This document shows, piece by piece, positions 24,401 to 31,579 of a stretch of DNA of 64,000 nt. The position numbers were made by a program, and so were the translations under genes. The stretch covers positions 434,001 to 498,000 of the forward strand of contig JAYKKT010000049.1 of NCBI GenBank assembly GCA_036023115.1. Reading direction: 5' to 3'. This DNA is from Brasenia schreberi. Lineage: Eukaryota > Streptophyta > Magnoliopsida > Nymphaeales > Cabombaceae. Within the stretch, counting starts at the first letter, position 1; each line of letters starts with the position of its first letter. Below the pieces are notes generated by a model, which had not been told where the DNA came from, searched no databases, and was given only the letters and a program-made list of their open reading frames with translations.

Positions 24401-27400
24401 GATACTCTTAAACATACGAAGGTTGGTAAATCTGTTGGACTAGACAATGTTTCTATAGAAGTATGAAAATTTTTAGGAGAGACGGGGATAACTTGGCTTA
24501 TAAGACTATTTAATGAAATATAGAGAAACCAATGCTTGAAGAATAGAGAGCGAGTACAGTTATACGATAATTATGGGATATCAAGTTAATGAGCCATACG
24601 ACTATAGAGTATAACACAAAACCAATTTGGATTTATGCTAGGCAAATCTACCATTTAAGTGATTACTTATTAAGACATTTTATGAAATATTTTAGAGCAA
24701 AACAAACCTTCATATTATATTTATTGATCTAAAAAAAACTTACGATATGGTGCCAAGGATGTTCTTTGGAGAACCTTGGAAAAGATAGGCATCCCATTGA
24801 CATATACAAATCTTATAAGAGACATGTATGATGGTGCAAAAACATGTGTGAGAACTCATGAAGGAATCACAAATTTCTTTGAAGTTAATATTGGGTTACA
24901 TTAGGGATCAACTTTAAGTCCATATTTATTTATATTGGTCCTTGATGAGTTAACATACGTATTCAAGATGAAGTACCTTGGTATATGTTATTCGCAGATG
25001 ATATTGTGTTAGTAGATGAGTCTAAGGAAAAAGTTATGAAATTGGAACTATGGAGAGAAACATTAGAAAGTAAAGGCTTTTGACTTAGTAAAACAAGGAC
25101 AATATATGGAATGTAAGTTTAATCATTTGGTTACTTAAGAGGATATATAAATTAAGATTGACACACATTGTATTTCTCACAAGGAAAGTTTTAATACTTA
25201 CGATCAATTTTTGAGAGTTATAGAAAAATTGATTGAGATGTTACCCCGAATTAATGCAGGTTGGTTAAAATGGAGAGAGACATTAGGTATTTTATGTGAC
25301 AAGAAGATATCATCAAAGTTTAAAGGTAAATATTATAGAGCAACAATTAGACCTTTAATGTTTTATGGTTTTGAGTGTTGGGTTGGTAATCAACCAAATG
25401 TATAAAAGATGTCCGTGCCATAAATAATGATGTTGAGATGGGTGAGTAGTCACAAAAGAAAAAAAATACTATATACATAATTTAGAAACAAATTGAGAGT
25501 AGCACTAATAGAGGATAAAATGAGAGAAATCGTTTAAGATAGTTTGAACATAGAAAGACAACCAAAGGAAGCTTGAGTAAGAAGGTATAAAAAACTAGAT
25601 TGTGAAAATGCTAAAGAGGAATAAGAAGACCACAAAAGTATTGGAAAGAAACAATAAAGAATGATCTAGCTGTTAACTGCCAACATGACACATGATAGAG
25701 CTTGGTGAAAACAAAGAATCCATGTAGCTGACCCCATCTAGTATGGGAAAAGGCTTAGTTGTTGGTTTAGTGTTAGTTGGGTTAAATTTGATGACAGTCA
25801 AGTTCATGGGCCTTGTATGAAGTCCTGGTTTCAATCAGGTCCATCTTGGGAATTTTGAGTATTTCTGTTGTTTTGTCTTTGGATATTATTTGGTTTATTT
25901 GCATCTAACTTGTTCATGCATATTAAATGCAGATGGGAAGATCTGCTGGGTTCAGCTTGACAGGGGCTTATACAACTCATCGTCAACAGCAACCACAACA
26001 CCAGAATCCTCCATCAGTCAGTAATTCTGGAGCATCATATGCAGCTACAAGTAGTCCAGATCTTCTTCATTTGCATGCTTCTGATATTTTTTCGTCTTCT
26101 CGTGGTATGACTGCTTCCTATCATTCTCAGGTACTTTTTCTATCGTTCCTTATGATTATTCACGTAGAAGTCCAGGGGTCTTTTCTCATGAGTCAAAAAG
26201 AATTTAGTTCGTGTTTGTTGAATTGCATGAGTGCTGTCCACACATTGTTACCTTTGATTCAAAATCTTGCACTTTGATGTTTATTTTGATAACCGTGTCT
26301 ACTATTGTTTTATTAGGTTCAGACGAGCGGAGCACTTAATCTGGGACTAAGGCCAGTTAATGCTTCTAATTTTGCTTATGAACAGCTCCTTCAGCAGTAT
26401 TCCCATCCAAACCAATCACAATTTCGTTTACAGCAAGTGATGCCAATTCAACAGTCATATAGAGATCAGAGTCTGAAATCATTGCAGAGCATTCAAGCTA
26501 TACCTGATCGTTTTGGCCTACTTGGTCTATTGAACGTAATAAAGATGAGCGATCCTGATCTTACATCACTTGCTTTGGGAATCGACCTGACAACTTTAGG
26601 ACTGAACTTGAACTCAAGAGACAATCTTTATAAGACTTTTGCTTCCCCATGGTCTGATGGACCTGTAAAGGGTGATCCTGAGTACTCCCTGCCGCAGTGT
26701 TATCTCCAACCTTTAATGAAACTACAAGTAAGATTTCTCATTATCTGTGGAGGAAAACAATCACTTTCATCTGCTTTTATTTTGCTGACCTGTCTCTGAT
26801 GATTACAGCCAGGATACCTTTCAAAATTCAGGCTAGAAACACTATTTTATATTTTTTACAGGTAATTCTTATCTGCATGATCTGAATTTTTGGCCTTATT
26901 TATATGGTGGTAAAATAAAAAATTAATTCTGTTTTGCCTTGTCCTCCCTCTCTAGCATGCCTAATGATGAAGCTCAACTATATGCTGCCAATGAACTGTA
27001 AGCTCTCTTTGTCTCTCTCTCACACACACGCACACACACACAAACACAAGCATATCTGGGACAATCTTTCTTCCTCGCTGTATAGCAGACCATTTGGTTT
27101 TGTCAGATGGGATTGATAAACGTTTTCCTCGCTGTATAGCAGACCATTTGGTTTTGTCAGATGGGATTGATAAACGTTTTCCTCGCTGTATAGCAGACCA
27201 TTTGGTTTTGTCAGGTGGGATTGATAAACGTTTTCTTTCTTCATATGCTAGGATGCAGTCCAATCTTATATATTTAGGAGAAGTTATCCGAAACTAAAGT
27301 CTTTTCCCATATTAGGTGGGTTGGCTATATATATTGATTCATAGGTGTCATTCTAATTTGTCCTTTGTCATACGTGCATTTAGATCCAAAAGAACCAGTG

Positions 27401-29489
27401 CGTCTTTTATGTTTTGTTTCAATGCTCTTTTAGCCTTCCATGATCTCTGATGCACATTCTCCAACTCTCCCTTTACACGGGGCCTTCATCTGGCCATTCT
27501 CCAACTTCCCACCCTTCGCTTCTAAACTTCTAGTGTTTTAATACAGTAATACATAATATTAACAGAAAAAATGTTAGGCAAATAACAGTCCTATACTGCA
27601 TATCAATGTTATAAATATCGTATCGTATGATACGATACACGATACGGGTGTACAATTAAGGTACATATATTACAATAGACATGTATTGCATCCATATCAC
27701 AACGTATCATAGGATACACTGCGATATGGGTACTATATCGGACGATACACCTGTATCGTACGGTACACTGCATTATGATACAATATAATTTTTTTTACGA
27801 TTTTTTGATTTTTAATGTTTTTTATTATTCAATATTTTAATGTGTCATATCACACTGTATTGTACAATACAGTATAATTATCGTGTATCGGAGCCTTGTG
27901 AGATACGGGCACCGATATGGTAATTACAACATTGCTGCATATATCTATTAAAAATGTTTTGGACTTCTCTGCTCTCCTAGTTTACAATTCTCAAACCCTG
28001 GCATCCATTTCTTCAAGTGTATTAGCTTATGTCTAGTAGCCTAATTGGATAAGTCGTATTTGGGACCGTCCTTGTGGAATGATGCTTCATACGGGAGATT
28101 CCACCGTATAGAATTGGGTCACCACGCTGACATACCAACATTAGTTTATTTCATTTTACCTAGGTGAAGTACTTCAAATTTTGATCAGAAAAGACAGAAG
28201 CCTTTGAAATTTCAAGAGAAGAGTCAACATCACTCTAAAGATGTAAAGAAAACCATAAAACACTTCAATTCGTGAAAGCTGATAATTCATGAAGTACCAA
28301 ATTTCAATACGAAAATTTGATAAGAATGTGATAAAGTAGGAAATTTTATAAATCATATAAAATTGATACTTCTAAATTTATTAGTATAAACTCTCAAATG
28401 TTAGATACGAAAAATTGATAAGAATGTGCTTGCCTTTGATGAGAATCACTCATGAAACGGCAAAACTGTTCCTGTACATGGCTAAGAGTCTGAAGAGGAG
28501 AGGACAAGGAGCGATCTAAGGATCGATGGGCCAGCCTGAAAATGGGAAATCAAATAAAATTTGGGTTTGTGGTGGGGCATATCGTGTGTATTGTTCAGCA
28601 AGATTTATCTCATGCACTATTGTGATAAAAGGGCGATACACCTCTCTTTTGCTGTAAACATCAGGTCTCACGACGCACATATGTTATGAAGATACTCAAC
28701 ATCACTGTCTTAAAATGTGTTTTAAGAAAACAAACAAGATCCTAGCACTATTAGTAGCTATGGAACGAAGGTGTGGGTGCAGGTGCAAGACTACAATCTA
28801 AAAATTTGTGGGTGCAGGTGCAAGACTACAATAAAAAAATCTGTGGGTCCAGGCGTTCACAAGTTGATAACATCTTGTCAATCTAGAATAAAAGTTCATT
28901 TTTCATATTATTGCAGTGACAATAGCATTAAACTATCTTAAGTTCGAAACTTTTAGTTAAGAGAACGTCTAAAGTAATTACTGTTGAGTTGGATACGTGG
29001 CCGGACAAAATCCGGTTTTGAAATGTCTGACAAAGTATGACACCCAGTGTGACATGGATTAGGGTTCGGAAACACCCTATATAAAGTGGTATTCTGGTTT
29101 TTATTTGTTCTTGTTGTATTGTAGGTTAATATCTTACGTATAGATCAAATTTTAAGACAATTTGTGTTGGGGACTCTGGCAATGCCTTTTCTTTATGTTT
29201 TCTTAATCCTGTCTTGCTTGCAGGATGAATAAAGGTTGGGTCTACCATAGAGAATTGCGGTTGTGGCTCATCAAGAGCGAGGAACCTCTGGATAGGACAC
29301 AAACATATGAGAGAGGAACGTACCTTGCTTTCGATCCAAACAAGTGGGAAGCTGTTCAGAAGGTCTCTCTTTCTTTCTCTTTCGCTCTCTCTCTCATCCA
29401 TGTGCTTTAAATCAAATGCTGGATTGCAGGAAAATTTCATCCTACAATACGAGATGATTGAAAAGAGACCAGCACTACCTCAATATTAG
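3488..29489 (+). CDS. VIP2: VIP2/NOT2, CCR4-NOT complex subunit 2 (13 exons)
   Basis: NOT2 is a scaffold subunit of CCR4-NOT, which deadenylates mRNA and tunes transcription; plant VIP2 also binds the Agrobacterium VirE2-interacting protein VIP1. Exons: 3488-3508, 4655-4766, 4849-5027, 5489-5870, 8535-8747, 8818-8919, 14506-14594, 25933-26130, 26317-26727, 26809-26861, 26956-26997, 29224-29362, 29430-29489. They join in frame to 2001 nt, 666 residues, close to the roughly 610-residue Arabidopsis proteins. All introns are GT-AG. The N-terminal two thirds is Gly/Ser/Asn/Gln-rich and low-complexity, with plant-conserved blocks such as [27 protein letters not shown] and [11 protein letters not shown]. 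The C-terminal NOT box starts near residue 495 ([20 protein letters not shown]). The first ATG gives a seven-residue exon whose fit to homologues is plausible but less certain than the rest. The exon 9 acceptor is ambiguous by two codons. Expected nuclear and cytoplasmic. Confidence 0.93.
3517..3925. repeat. About 200-bp tandem duplication in VIP2 intron 1
   Basis: The segment beginning CACTTCTTTTTTATGC at 3517 recurs at 3719 with very few differences. Each copy ends in a C-rich run (3701-3719 and 3904-3917), and the second is followed by a (CA)n microsatellite. The high similarity makes this a recent duplication inside the intron. The copies lie close to the exon 1 donor but leave it intact. 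Confidence 0.85.
3919..3942. repeat. (CA)n microsatellite, intron 1
   Basis: An uninterrupted run of about twelve CA units directly follows the C-rich end of the tandem duplication. It gives rise to spurious threonine/histidine and valine/cysteine ORFs on the two strands. Confidence 0.9.
5871..7880. other. VIP2 intron 4, unique part
   Basis: Between exon 4 and the LINE remnant the intron holds about 2 kb of AT-rich DNA without a recognisable gene. ORFs at 6748-6984 and 7445-7687 match nothing I know and have no splice or family support. The sequence may contain elements too decayed to name. Confidence 0.5.
7885..8345 (-). mobile_element. Internally deleted RTE-type LINE, intron 4
   Basis: On the minus strand the first ~115 bases (8345 down to about 8230) match the 5' UTR of the longer LINE at 20752-23958, including GCATTGCCGGTCCCAAGCCCGG. 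They join directly to the element's 3' end, which encodes the C-terminal segment [20 protein letters not shown] and ends in a GTTGTTTGTTGTTTG tail. The endonuclease and reverse transcriptase are absent, so it can only have moved in trans or is a deletion product. Most of the 3' ORF is still open. Confidence 0.8.
8920..10148. other. VIP2 intron 6, part before the LTR element
   Basis: About 1.2 kb of AT-rich intronic DNA with no supported gene or repeat. The ORFs at 9244-9489 and 9891-10079 have no recognisable domains. The final five bases, GGTAC at 10144-10148, are the left target-site duplication of the LTR element. Confidence 0.5.
10149..10449 (+). repeat. 5' LTR of the Sm-F-carrying element
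   Basis: It begins TGTTGAGAATATATG and ends TTAATTACA directly before the primer site. It aligns along its whole length with 13816-14115. ATTATATAAGGGC near 10271 is a plausible TATA box. The 3' LTR has three extra bases (ACA) at its end. Confidence 0.92.
10450..10461 (+). other. Primer-binding site, initiator Met-tRNA
   Basis: TGGTATCAGAGC immediately follows the 5' LTR. It is the sequence that pairs with the 3' end of plant initiator methionine tRNA, where minus-strand DNA synthesis starts. Confidence 0.9.
10597..10809 (+). CDS. Unidentified 70-codon ORF in the LTR element
   Basis: The ORF encodes a soluble, mixed-charge peptide ([20 protein letters not shown] at its start) without a motif I recognise. 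It lies between the primer site and the MAP65-like fragment and could be another captured gene piece or residual element sequence. No start-context or family evidence supports translation. Confidence 0.2.
   Translation: MTQLGFFRKIASNQENALAIALESIQIYREEELREMVRGIIEAVKVKPFSVHFSDGEPVVFQVTDECVFQ
11012..11164 (+). pseudogene. MAP65-like exon fragment captured by the LTR element
   Basis: In the frame of the ATG at 11030 the sequence reads [20 protein letters not shown], then [13 protein letters not shown], then [12 protein letters not shown]. This resembles the conserved central part of plant MAP65 microtubule-bundling proteins (ASE1/PRC1 family) as I recall it. A pyrimidine-rich tract and TTTGTTAG lie directly before GCACATCTTG at 11012, as an intron acceptor would. 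That points to capture from genomic DNA or unspliced RNA. Homology ends at about 11164, and no other MAP65 exon is seen. Confidence 0.6.
11647..11910 (+). CDS. SmF: Intact intronless Sm protein F gene inside an LTR element
   Basis: SmF is one of seven Sm proteins forming the ring around spliceosomal snRNAs U1, U2, U4 and U5. The 87-residue ORF is full length for the family. Its start, [20 protein letters not shown], and the Sm1 core ([20 protein letters not shown], residues 25-44) and Sm2 core ([14 protein letters not shown], residues 62-75) are complete. The RNA-contact residues Tyr39, Asn41, Arg65 and Asn67 are present. The tail is acidic. Host SmF genes have introns; this copy has none, so it looks like a retrocopy. 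It sits on the same strand as both the element and VIP2, so it could be read from the LTR or with the VIP2 pre-mRNA. No stop or frameshift is present. Whether it is expressed is unknown. Confidence 0.9.
   Translation: MAVPVNPKLFLNNLTGKPVIVKLKWGMEYQGYLVSVDSYINLQLANAEEIIDGQNAGQLGEILIRCNNVLYIRGVPEDEDLENAGGG
12189..12722 (+). CDS. Unidentified 177-codon ORF in the LTR element
   Basis: This is the longest ORF in the element after the Sm-F gene. The product is hydrophilic and rich in Glu, Lys, Ser and Arg, with scattered cysteines (a CGTC near the middle) but no recognisable zinc knuckle, protease or polymerase motif. It may be a remnant of the element's own gag or a further captured sequence. Confidence that it encodes a protein is low. 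Confidence 0.25.
   Translation: MMFQSFTLLDKQGQEVVGKEKSEVHEQLEDSKKREVMIGSIYVAISKHKGPEHDTIDTVVEIETRHQECNGSNELVRQSTAEQQASKRTPISEKWGYPDCGTCTNQSKMKLWRLVGMIGCARNEGGGSIAKQSDGSRCDRREACSNAVEKLTDISEATKSCHRLLQNDREASDGCRN
12935..13125 (+). repeat. Degenerate ATGAAGGCTGC-type repeats in the LTR element
   Basis: Five or more imperfect copies of a motif around GCCATGAAGGCTGCTGAA, with GTTGCAGC between them, occur at irregular spacing. A further piece (GCTATGAGGGCTGAAAA) lies near 13370. Function unknown. Confidence 0.55.
13804..13815 (+). other. Polypurine tract of the Sm-F-carrying element
   Basis: ACTTGAGGGGGG-type purine run directly abuts the 3' LTR, the expected primer for plus-strand synthesis. Confidence 0.8.
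13816..14115 (+). repeat. 3' LTR of the Sm-F-carrying element
   Basis: It starts TGTTGAGAATATATG, ends TTAATTACAACA and is followed by GGTAC (14116-14120), matching the five bases left of the 5' LTR. It differs from the 5' LTR by scattered substitutions and short indels. Confidence 0.92.
14640..14815 (+). mobile_element. RTE LINE 5' UTR fragment, intron 7
   Basis: The stretch aligns with the 5' UTR of the LINE at 20752 onward, including GACTGCTAGCGTAAAACTTTGTCGGA and the later GGGGTGTCCCC...GTAGAGCCCGAAT segment. It stops before any coding sequence. It begins shortly after the exon 7 donor. Confidence 0.75.
15058..15225 (-). mobile_element. Minimal LINE derivative (3' tail fused to 5' UTR)
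   Basis: Read on the minus strand, about 90 bases of LINE 5' UTR (from GGTCCCAAGCCCAG at about 15215 down to TAAAACTTTATC) are followed at once by the LINE 3' end, ATCCATGTAGCCGACCCCATC ... AAGGCTTAGTTGTAGTTG. The whole coding region is missing. The layout is the same as at 7885-8345 but with a larger deletion. Confidence 0.7.
15392..16053 (-). mobile_element. hAT deletion derivative with TIRs
   Basis: The ends TAGTGCTGTCTGACGC (left) and GCGGATAACACTA (right) form imperfect terminal inverted repeats. Flanks CATCATAT and GATCATAT match at seven of eight positions, as expected for an 8-bp hAT target duplication. GATACG/CGTATC motifs crowd both ends (15405-15460 and 15935-16045). On the minus strand around 15775-15680 an acidic peptide ([16 protein letters not shown]) ends in a stop, consistent with the C-terminus of a hAT transposase left behind by internal deletion. 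Confidence 0.65.
16280..17545 (-). pseudogene. hAT transposase C-terminal half, decayed
   Basis: On the minus strand the order is: a [14 protein letters not shown] segment near 17530-17480, then [15 protein letters not shown] near 17370, then [20 protein letters not shown] near 17050-16985, and [12 protein letters not shown] near 16370. These are landmarks of plant hAT transposases with DUF659 and the C-terminal dimerisation region. Stops and frameshifts separate them. The N-terminal BED finger is missing from this copy, and a GATACG cluster at 17545-17600 marks its junction with the next copy. Confidence 0.7.
17560..20235 (-). pseudogene. hAT transposase copy with BED finger and DUF659, decayed
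   Basis: Reading leftward from 20235: a GATACG-rich end (20100-20235), an AT-rich leader, then a BED-type zinc finger at about 19740-19580 with [20 protein letters not shown] and ETRKDVSPC in pieces. The DUF659 region follows at 19423-19013 ([20 protein letters not shown]), then VTRFATNFL with [12 protein letters not shown] near 18660-18560. Several stops and frameshifts interrupt it, so no active transposase is made. It abuts the LINE stack at about 20236. Confidence 0.7.
20536..24286 (+). mobile_element. LINE-B, 5'-truncated LINE nested in LINE-A
   Basis: The parts are 20536-20751 (late RT region, encoding [19 protein letters not shown]) and about 23959-24286 (GTAAATATTATAGAGC onward, down to GGCTTAGTTGTTGT). 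It interrupts LINE-A after TTTTTAT and is itself interrupted by LINE-C just after ACCATTAAGAAGTAAGG. In intact relatives this join reads CCATTAAAGTTAAAAGGTAAATATT. It is truncated at its 5' end, as is common for LINEs. Confidence 0.8.
20752..23958 (+). mobile_element. LINE-C, near full-length RTE LINE (innermost)
   Basis: At about 3.2 kb this copy has the 5' UTR (GCATTGCCGGTCCCAAGCCCGG near 20770), an apurinic endonuclease domain, a reverse transcriptase, the RTE-type C-terminus and a GTTGTTGTTG tail. The endonuclease shows [12 protein letters not shown] (21150 on), LQETKW and GGDLNGH (Asp codon at 21548). The RT shows [19 protein letters not shown] (from about 22504) and the catalytic FADD at 23156-23167. 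Stops at 21371-21373, 21698-21700, 22203-22205, 22586-22588 and 23456-23458, with frameshifts, prevent a full product. This is the youngest of the three nested copies. Confidence 0.85.
26317..26322 (+). promoter_or_regulatory. VIP2: Tandem 3' splice sites at VIP2 exon 9
   Basis: The acceptor region reads TTATTAG|GTTCAG|ACGAGC. Splicing at the first AG adds Val-Gln; splicing at the second gives SQTSG, which matches other plant NOT2 proteins as I recall them. Both keep frame. I drew the exon from the first site only to be inclusive. Confidence 0.55.
26998..27070. repeat. (CA)n microsatellite just after exon 11 donor
   Basis: A CTCTCTCT run followed by CACACACG and CACACACACAAACACAA occupies about 27016-27047 in intron 11, between the donor and the 54-bp repeat. 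Confidence 0.8.
27071..27232. repeat. 54-bp minisatellite, three copies, intron 11
   Basis: Units start TTCCTCGCTGTATAGCAG at 27071, 27125 and 27179 and end TGATAAACGTT. Only one substitution (AGATGGG to AGGTGGG in the third unit) is evident, so the array is recent. Because 54 is a multiple of three it opens repeated ORFs on both strands (67 codons plus, 74 and 100 codons minus), but these lie in an intron and match no protein family I know. Confidence 0.9.
27293..27535 (-). mobile_element. Decayed LINE 3'-end fragment, intron 11
   Basis: AAAGTCTTTTCCCATATTAGGTGGGTTGGCTATATATATTG resembles, on the minus strand, the common tail of plant RTE LINEs (GCCGACCCCATCTAGTATGGGAAAAGGCTTAG). The adjoining 200 bases belong to a different subfamily from LINE-A to -D and carry no open frame. 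Confidence 0.5.
27604..27934. mobile_element. hAT-type MITE with perfect 8-bp target duplication
   Basis: The 331-bp element starts CAATGTTATAAATATCG and ends CGATATGGTAATTACAACATTG, forming terminal inverted repeats. It is flanked by CTGCATAT at 27596-27603 and 27935-27942. It is filled with GATACG/CGTATC and TATCGTA motifs in both orientations, the same signature as the hAT copies in intron 7, so it is probably a non-autonomous relative. No coding potential. Confidence 0.85.
27943..29223. other. VIP2 intron 11, remaining part
   Basis: About 1.3 kb with no recognised gene. A short direct repeat, TGTGGGTGCAGGTGCAAGACTACAAT, occurs at about 28769 and 28808 with a 39-base period. The ORF on the minus strand at 28174-28356 is AT-driven and unsupported. 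Confidence 0.5.
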
Positions 29490-29780
29490 CTCAAGCTCCA
29501 TATAACTATGGTGGCTTTGTACCTCGGCAATTGATCTTCTACAAGAATTGTATTGTATTTTTGGTTCCCAGTAAAAGAAATTCCAGTTTAGTCTTCATGT
29601 TTCACATTGAAAAGCAGGACGCTGTCTTGCTTGTGCATTTTGACTGGCCGGCCCAATTCACTGGCCGAGATGTAGTTGTCCCTTTCAGTTTAAAAGAAAG
29701 AAGCGCTCCAATATTCCTTTGAGGGTGTTGGGGGCGGTTTCAGTGATTAAAACACTGCTGTTCTTTCCGTGTCGTTTATT
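29490..29780 (+). other. VIP2: Probable VIP2 3' UTR
   Basis: The sequence after the stop lacks coding similarity. It contains T-rich stretches typical of plant 3' ends, for example TTGTATTGTATTTTTGG near 29550. No clear AATAAA near-end signal singles out a cleavage site, so the limit is a guess. The ORF at 29531-29722 is not supported. Confidence 0.4.
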
Positions 29781-30640
29781 TTGTTTACTCGAGGAGGCTG
29801 TGCCGAGAAGGTAAGACTTGGGCTAATCACGGTTGGCTGAGCACCACTCTTTTGTTAGTTCTTGTCCAAGTTCGCTGTACCTCTATTCTATGGTTTCAGC
29901 AGAAGCTACCTTCATATGGTGTTGAACGCCACCATCACCATTGCCTAAACCATCCCTGATCTCTACTTTGTAAATCCCTTTGCTTATGTCACTGTTGTCA
30001 AAAGCAGCCCTACTTTCAGTTGCACGTTGTATAAAACCCTGAGGCTGGCACCTTAGTCTAAATAAGACCATTGCATATTGTCACCATGACCAACCTTGGC
30101 TTGGTTCGGTTGCTTGCGAGTCAATTGTGGCCGCCTATTAAAGCTACTAAAGTTTGAATTTCATTTAAGAAGAATTAGATTTTTCAGAAAGACTCCAATC
30201 AAATATTAGCCATCTATGTTATGCTACTAAGGAAAGAGTTACGTTTTGCATCTGCTGTTTAAGAGTTTATAGCCTCTAAGCGCTTGTGGCGAGAGAAAAG
30301 TGATGACCTTCGTGCAAGCTGCAGAGGCGAGCTGTCTTTGAAGTTGATTGAATCCAATCAAACTGAAAAACTTTTTAAACAGAAAATTATTGAATAGATA
30401 ACTCCAAAGTAACAGGAACAAGGAAGAAAGAGTAGATCTGGATGGGCATGAATCGGTTCATATTCTTCATGGACTTAATCCGAATTGGGTGATTCAGACC
30501 GATTCTAATACTATTAAGAAGACGATCACTAAAATGCATTTTTACTTGCTTGCTGCAACATAGTTCGAGAACATGAAATACAGGCTTTTAGATGAAAAAT
30601 ATCCATATACAATTCCCTTTTTCGTTTTTAAAGGGATATA
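29781..30640. other. Intergenic DNA, no gene seen
   Basis: Mixed-composition DNA with no recognised domain in any frame. ORFs on the minus strand at 29883-30071 and 30239-30421 are short and match nothing I know. Confidence 0.5.
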
Positions 30641-30744
30641 AACAACAAAAACAACAATAGCTCTCGTTTTCAAAGAGATAAAGTCAGTTACATGGATTCT
30701 TTATTTTTGCATGAGTTGTCTCGTTTGCTCTTGCACCCTTCAAT

Positions 30745-31190
30745 CACAATTCATGGGGTGAACTGCCTACAAAGCTCAGGCTTTCATCCGAGACCAACTG
30801 AACTCTCGTCCAAGATCTCTAGATGTGGTCTGGCTCATAGCGGAAACCTTAGTGGCCTGGAAGTAATCCTCCAAATCTGATACGAAGTTCTCGAGGGACT
30901 TCTGGTCCCGGTTCCCCTAGAAAGGCTTGGGTTCAGGTACCTGAAGCTTGTGCGGATGGCGTGCTTAGTTTAGCCGCATCAGTGCATTCTACTCGCTAGT
31001 CAACGACATACAACACCCGCAACTCTGCCTCCAGACTTTCCACCTTTGCTTGAGTGCGTTTGTTGAAGGGTTAAATCGTATCTAATCTGCATCACCCGGA
31101 GAAATGCAGCTTTTGTGCCTGAACTGTGCACTGCTCCTTTCGTCGAAGAGGTAGTGATCGTTGTGAAGCAATAACACGATCTCAAAAAAC
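30745..31190 (-). pseudogene. Decayed LTR-retrotransposon gag fragment
   Basis: On the minus strand a coiled-coil-like piece (KRTQAKVESLEAELRVL, near 31060-31005) is followed, with frame changes, by VPEPKPF, then NRDQKSLENFVSDLEDYFQA and TKVSAM at about 30940-30835. The VPEPKPF...LENF..D.E.YFQA pattern is the start of the retrotransposon gag domain in many plant Ty3/gypsy elements. Several stops interrupt it. No LTRs or pol could be tied to it. Confidence 0.6.
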
Positions 31191-31579
31191 AAACGATTAA
31201 TCACAGGATCAGAATTTTCTACAGTAGGAAAGCATCGAACGGATGACAAACTTCAACTCTGCAGCAACAAATCTGCAACAACAGCTCAATCTTGCCTTCA
31301 GATTGATTCTCTTGTTCAACAACACAACAGACCACTTCCAACCACATTTGACACTCAAAGCAACCATATCACCCACAGAACTCCCCCAAACCTGATTAAA
31401 AATAAACAAATTGAACCCCAATTTGCAGCAAACAGAACTCACGTAACACAAAATTGGACTGAGACCGACTCACCAGAGTTCTAGCAAAACCCTCGCAAAG
31501 TATCCCCTTGTCCGAAGACAATTTCGGACCACCAAGGGTCTACATAGCACTCGATTGACTAAAGGAACAATGTAACACA

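Larger units (their letters stand above)
20236..25767 (+). mobile_element. LINE-A, outer RTE LINE split by nested LINEs
   Basis: Two parts of one 5'-truncated RTE LINE are separated by later insertions: 20236-20535 (linker before the RT, ending ...AAAATATTTTTAT) and 24287-25767 (resuming ATAAGTTTTTTAACGAAAACAC and running to the GGCTTAGTTGTTGG tail). The uninterrupted form of this join can be read in the related LINE at about 32255-32300. Many stops and indels show it is the oldest member of the stack. The reverse-transcriptase part still shows an ADDIVLV block near 25000. Confidence 0.8.
26317..29489 (+). other. VIP2: NOT2/3/5 C-terminal domain (exons 9-13 of VIP2)
   Basis: These exons encode the conserved NOT box that docks NOT2 onto NOT1 and NOT3/5. 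Recognisable blocks in order are [57 protein letters not shown] and EKRPALPQY just before the stop at 29487-29489. The donor of exon 11 must be at 26998 (GTAAGC). With that donor the codon split across intron 11 is CT|G and the frame continues [14 protein letters not shown]; a later donor would create a stop. No frameshift or stop interrupts the domain, so the gene looks functional despite its inflated introns. Confidence 0.9.

Noticed and set aside
26961..27297. ORFs of 67-100 codons with a repeated 18-residue unit on both strands
   Set aside because: They are produced by the 54-bp minisatellite, whose length is a multiple of three, inside VIP2 intron 11.
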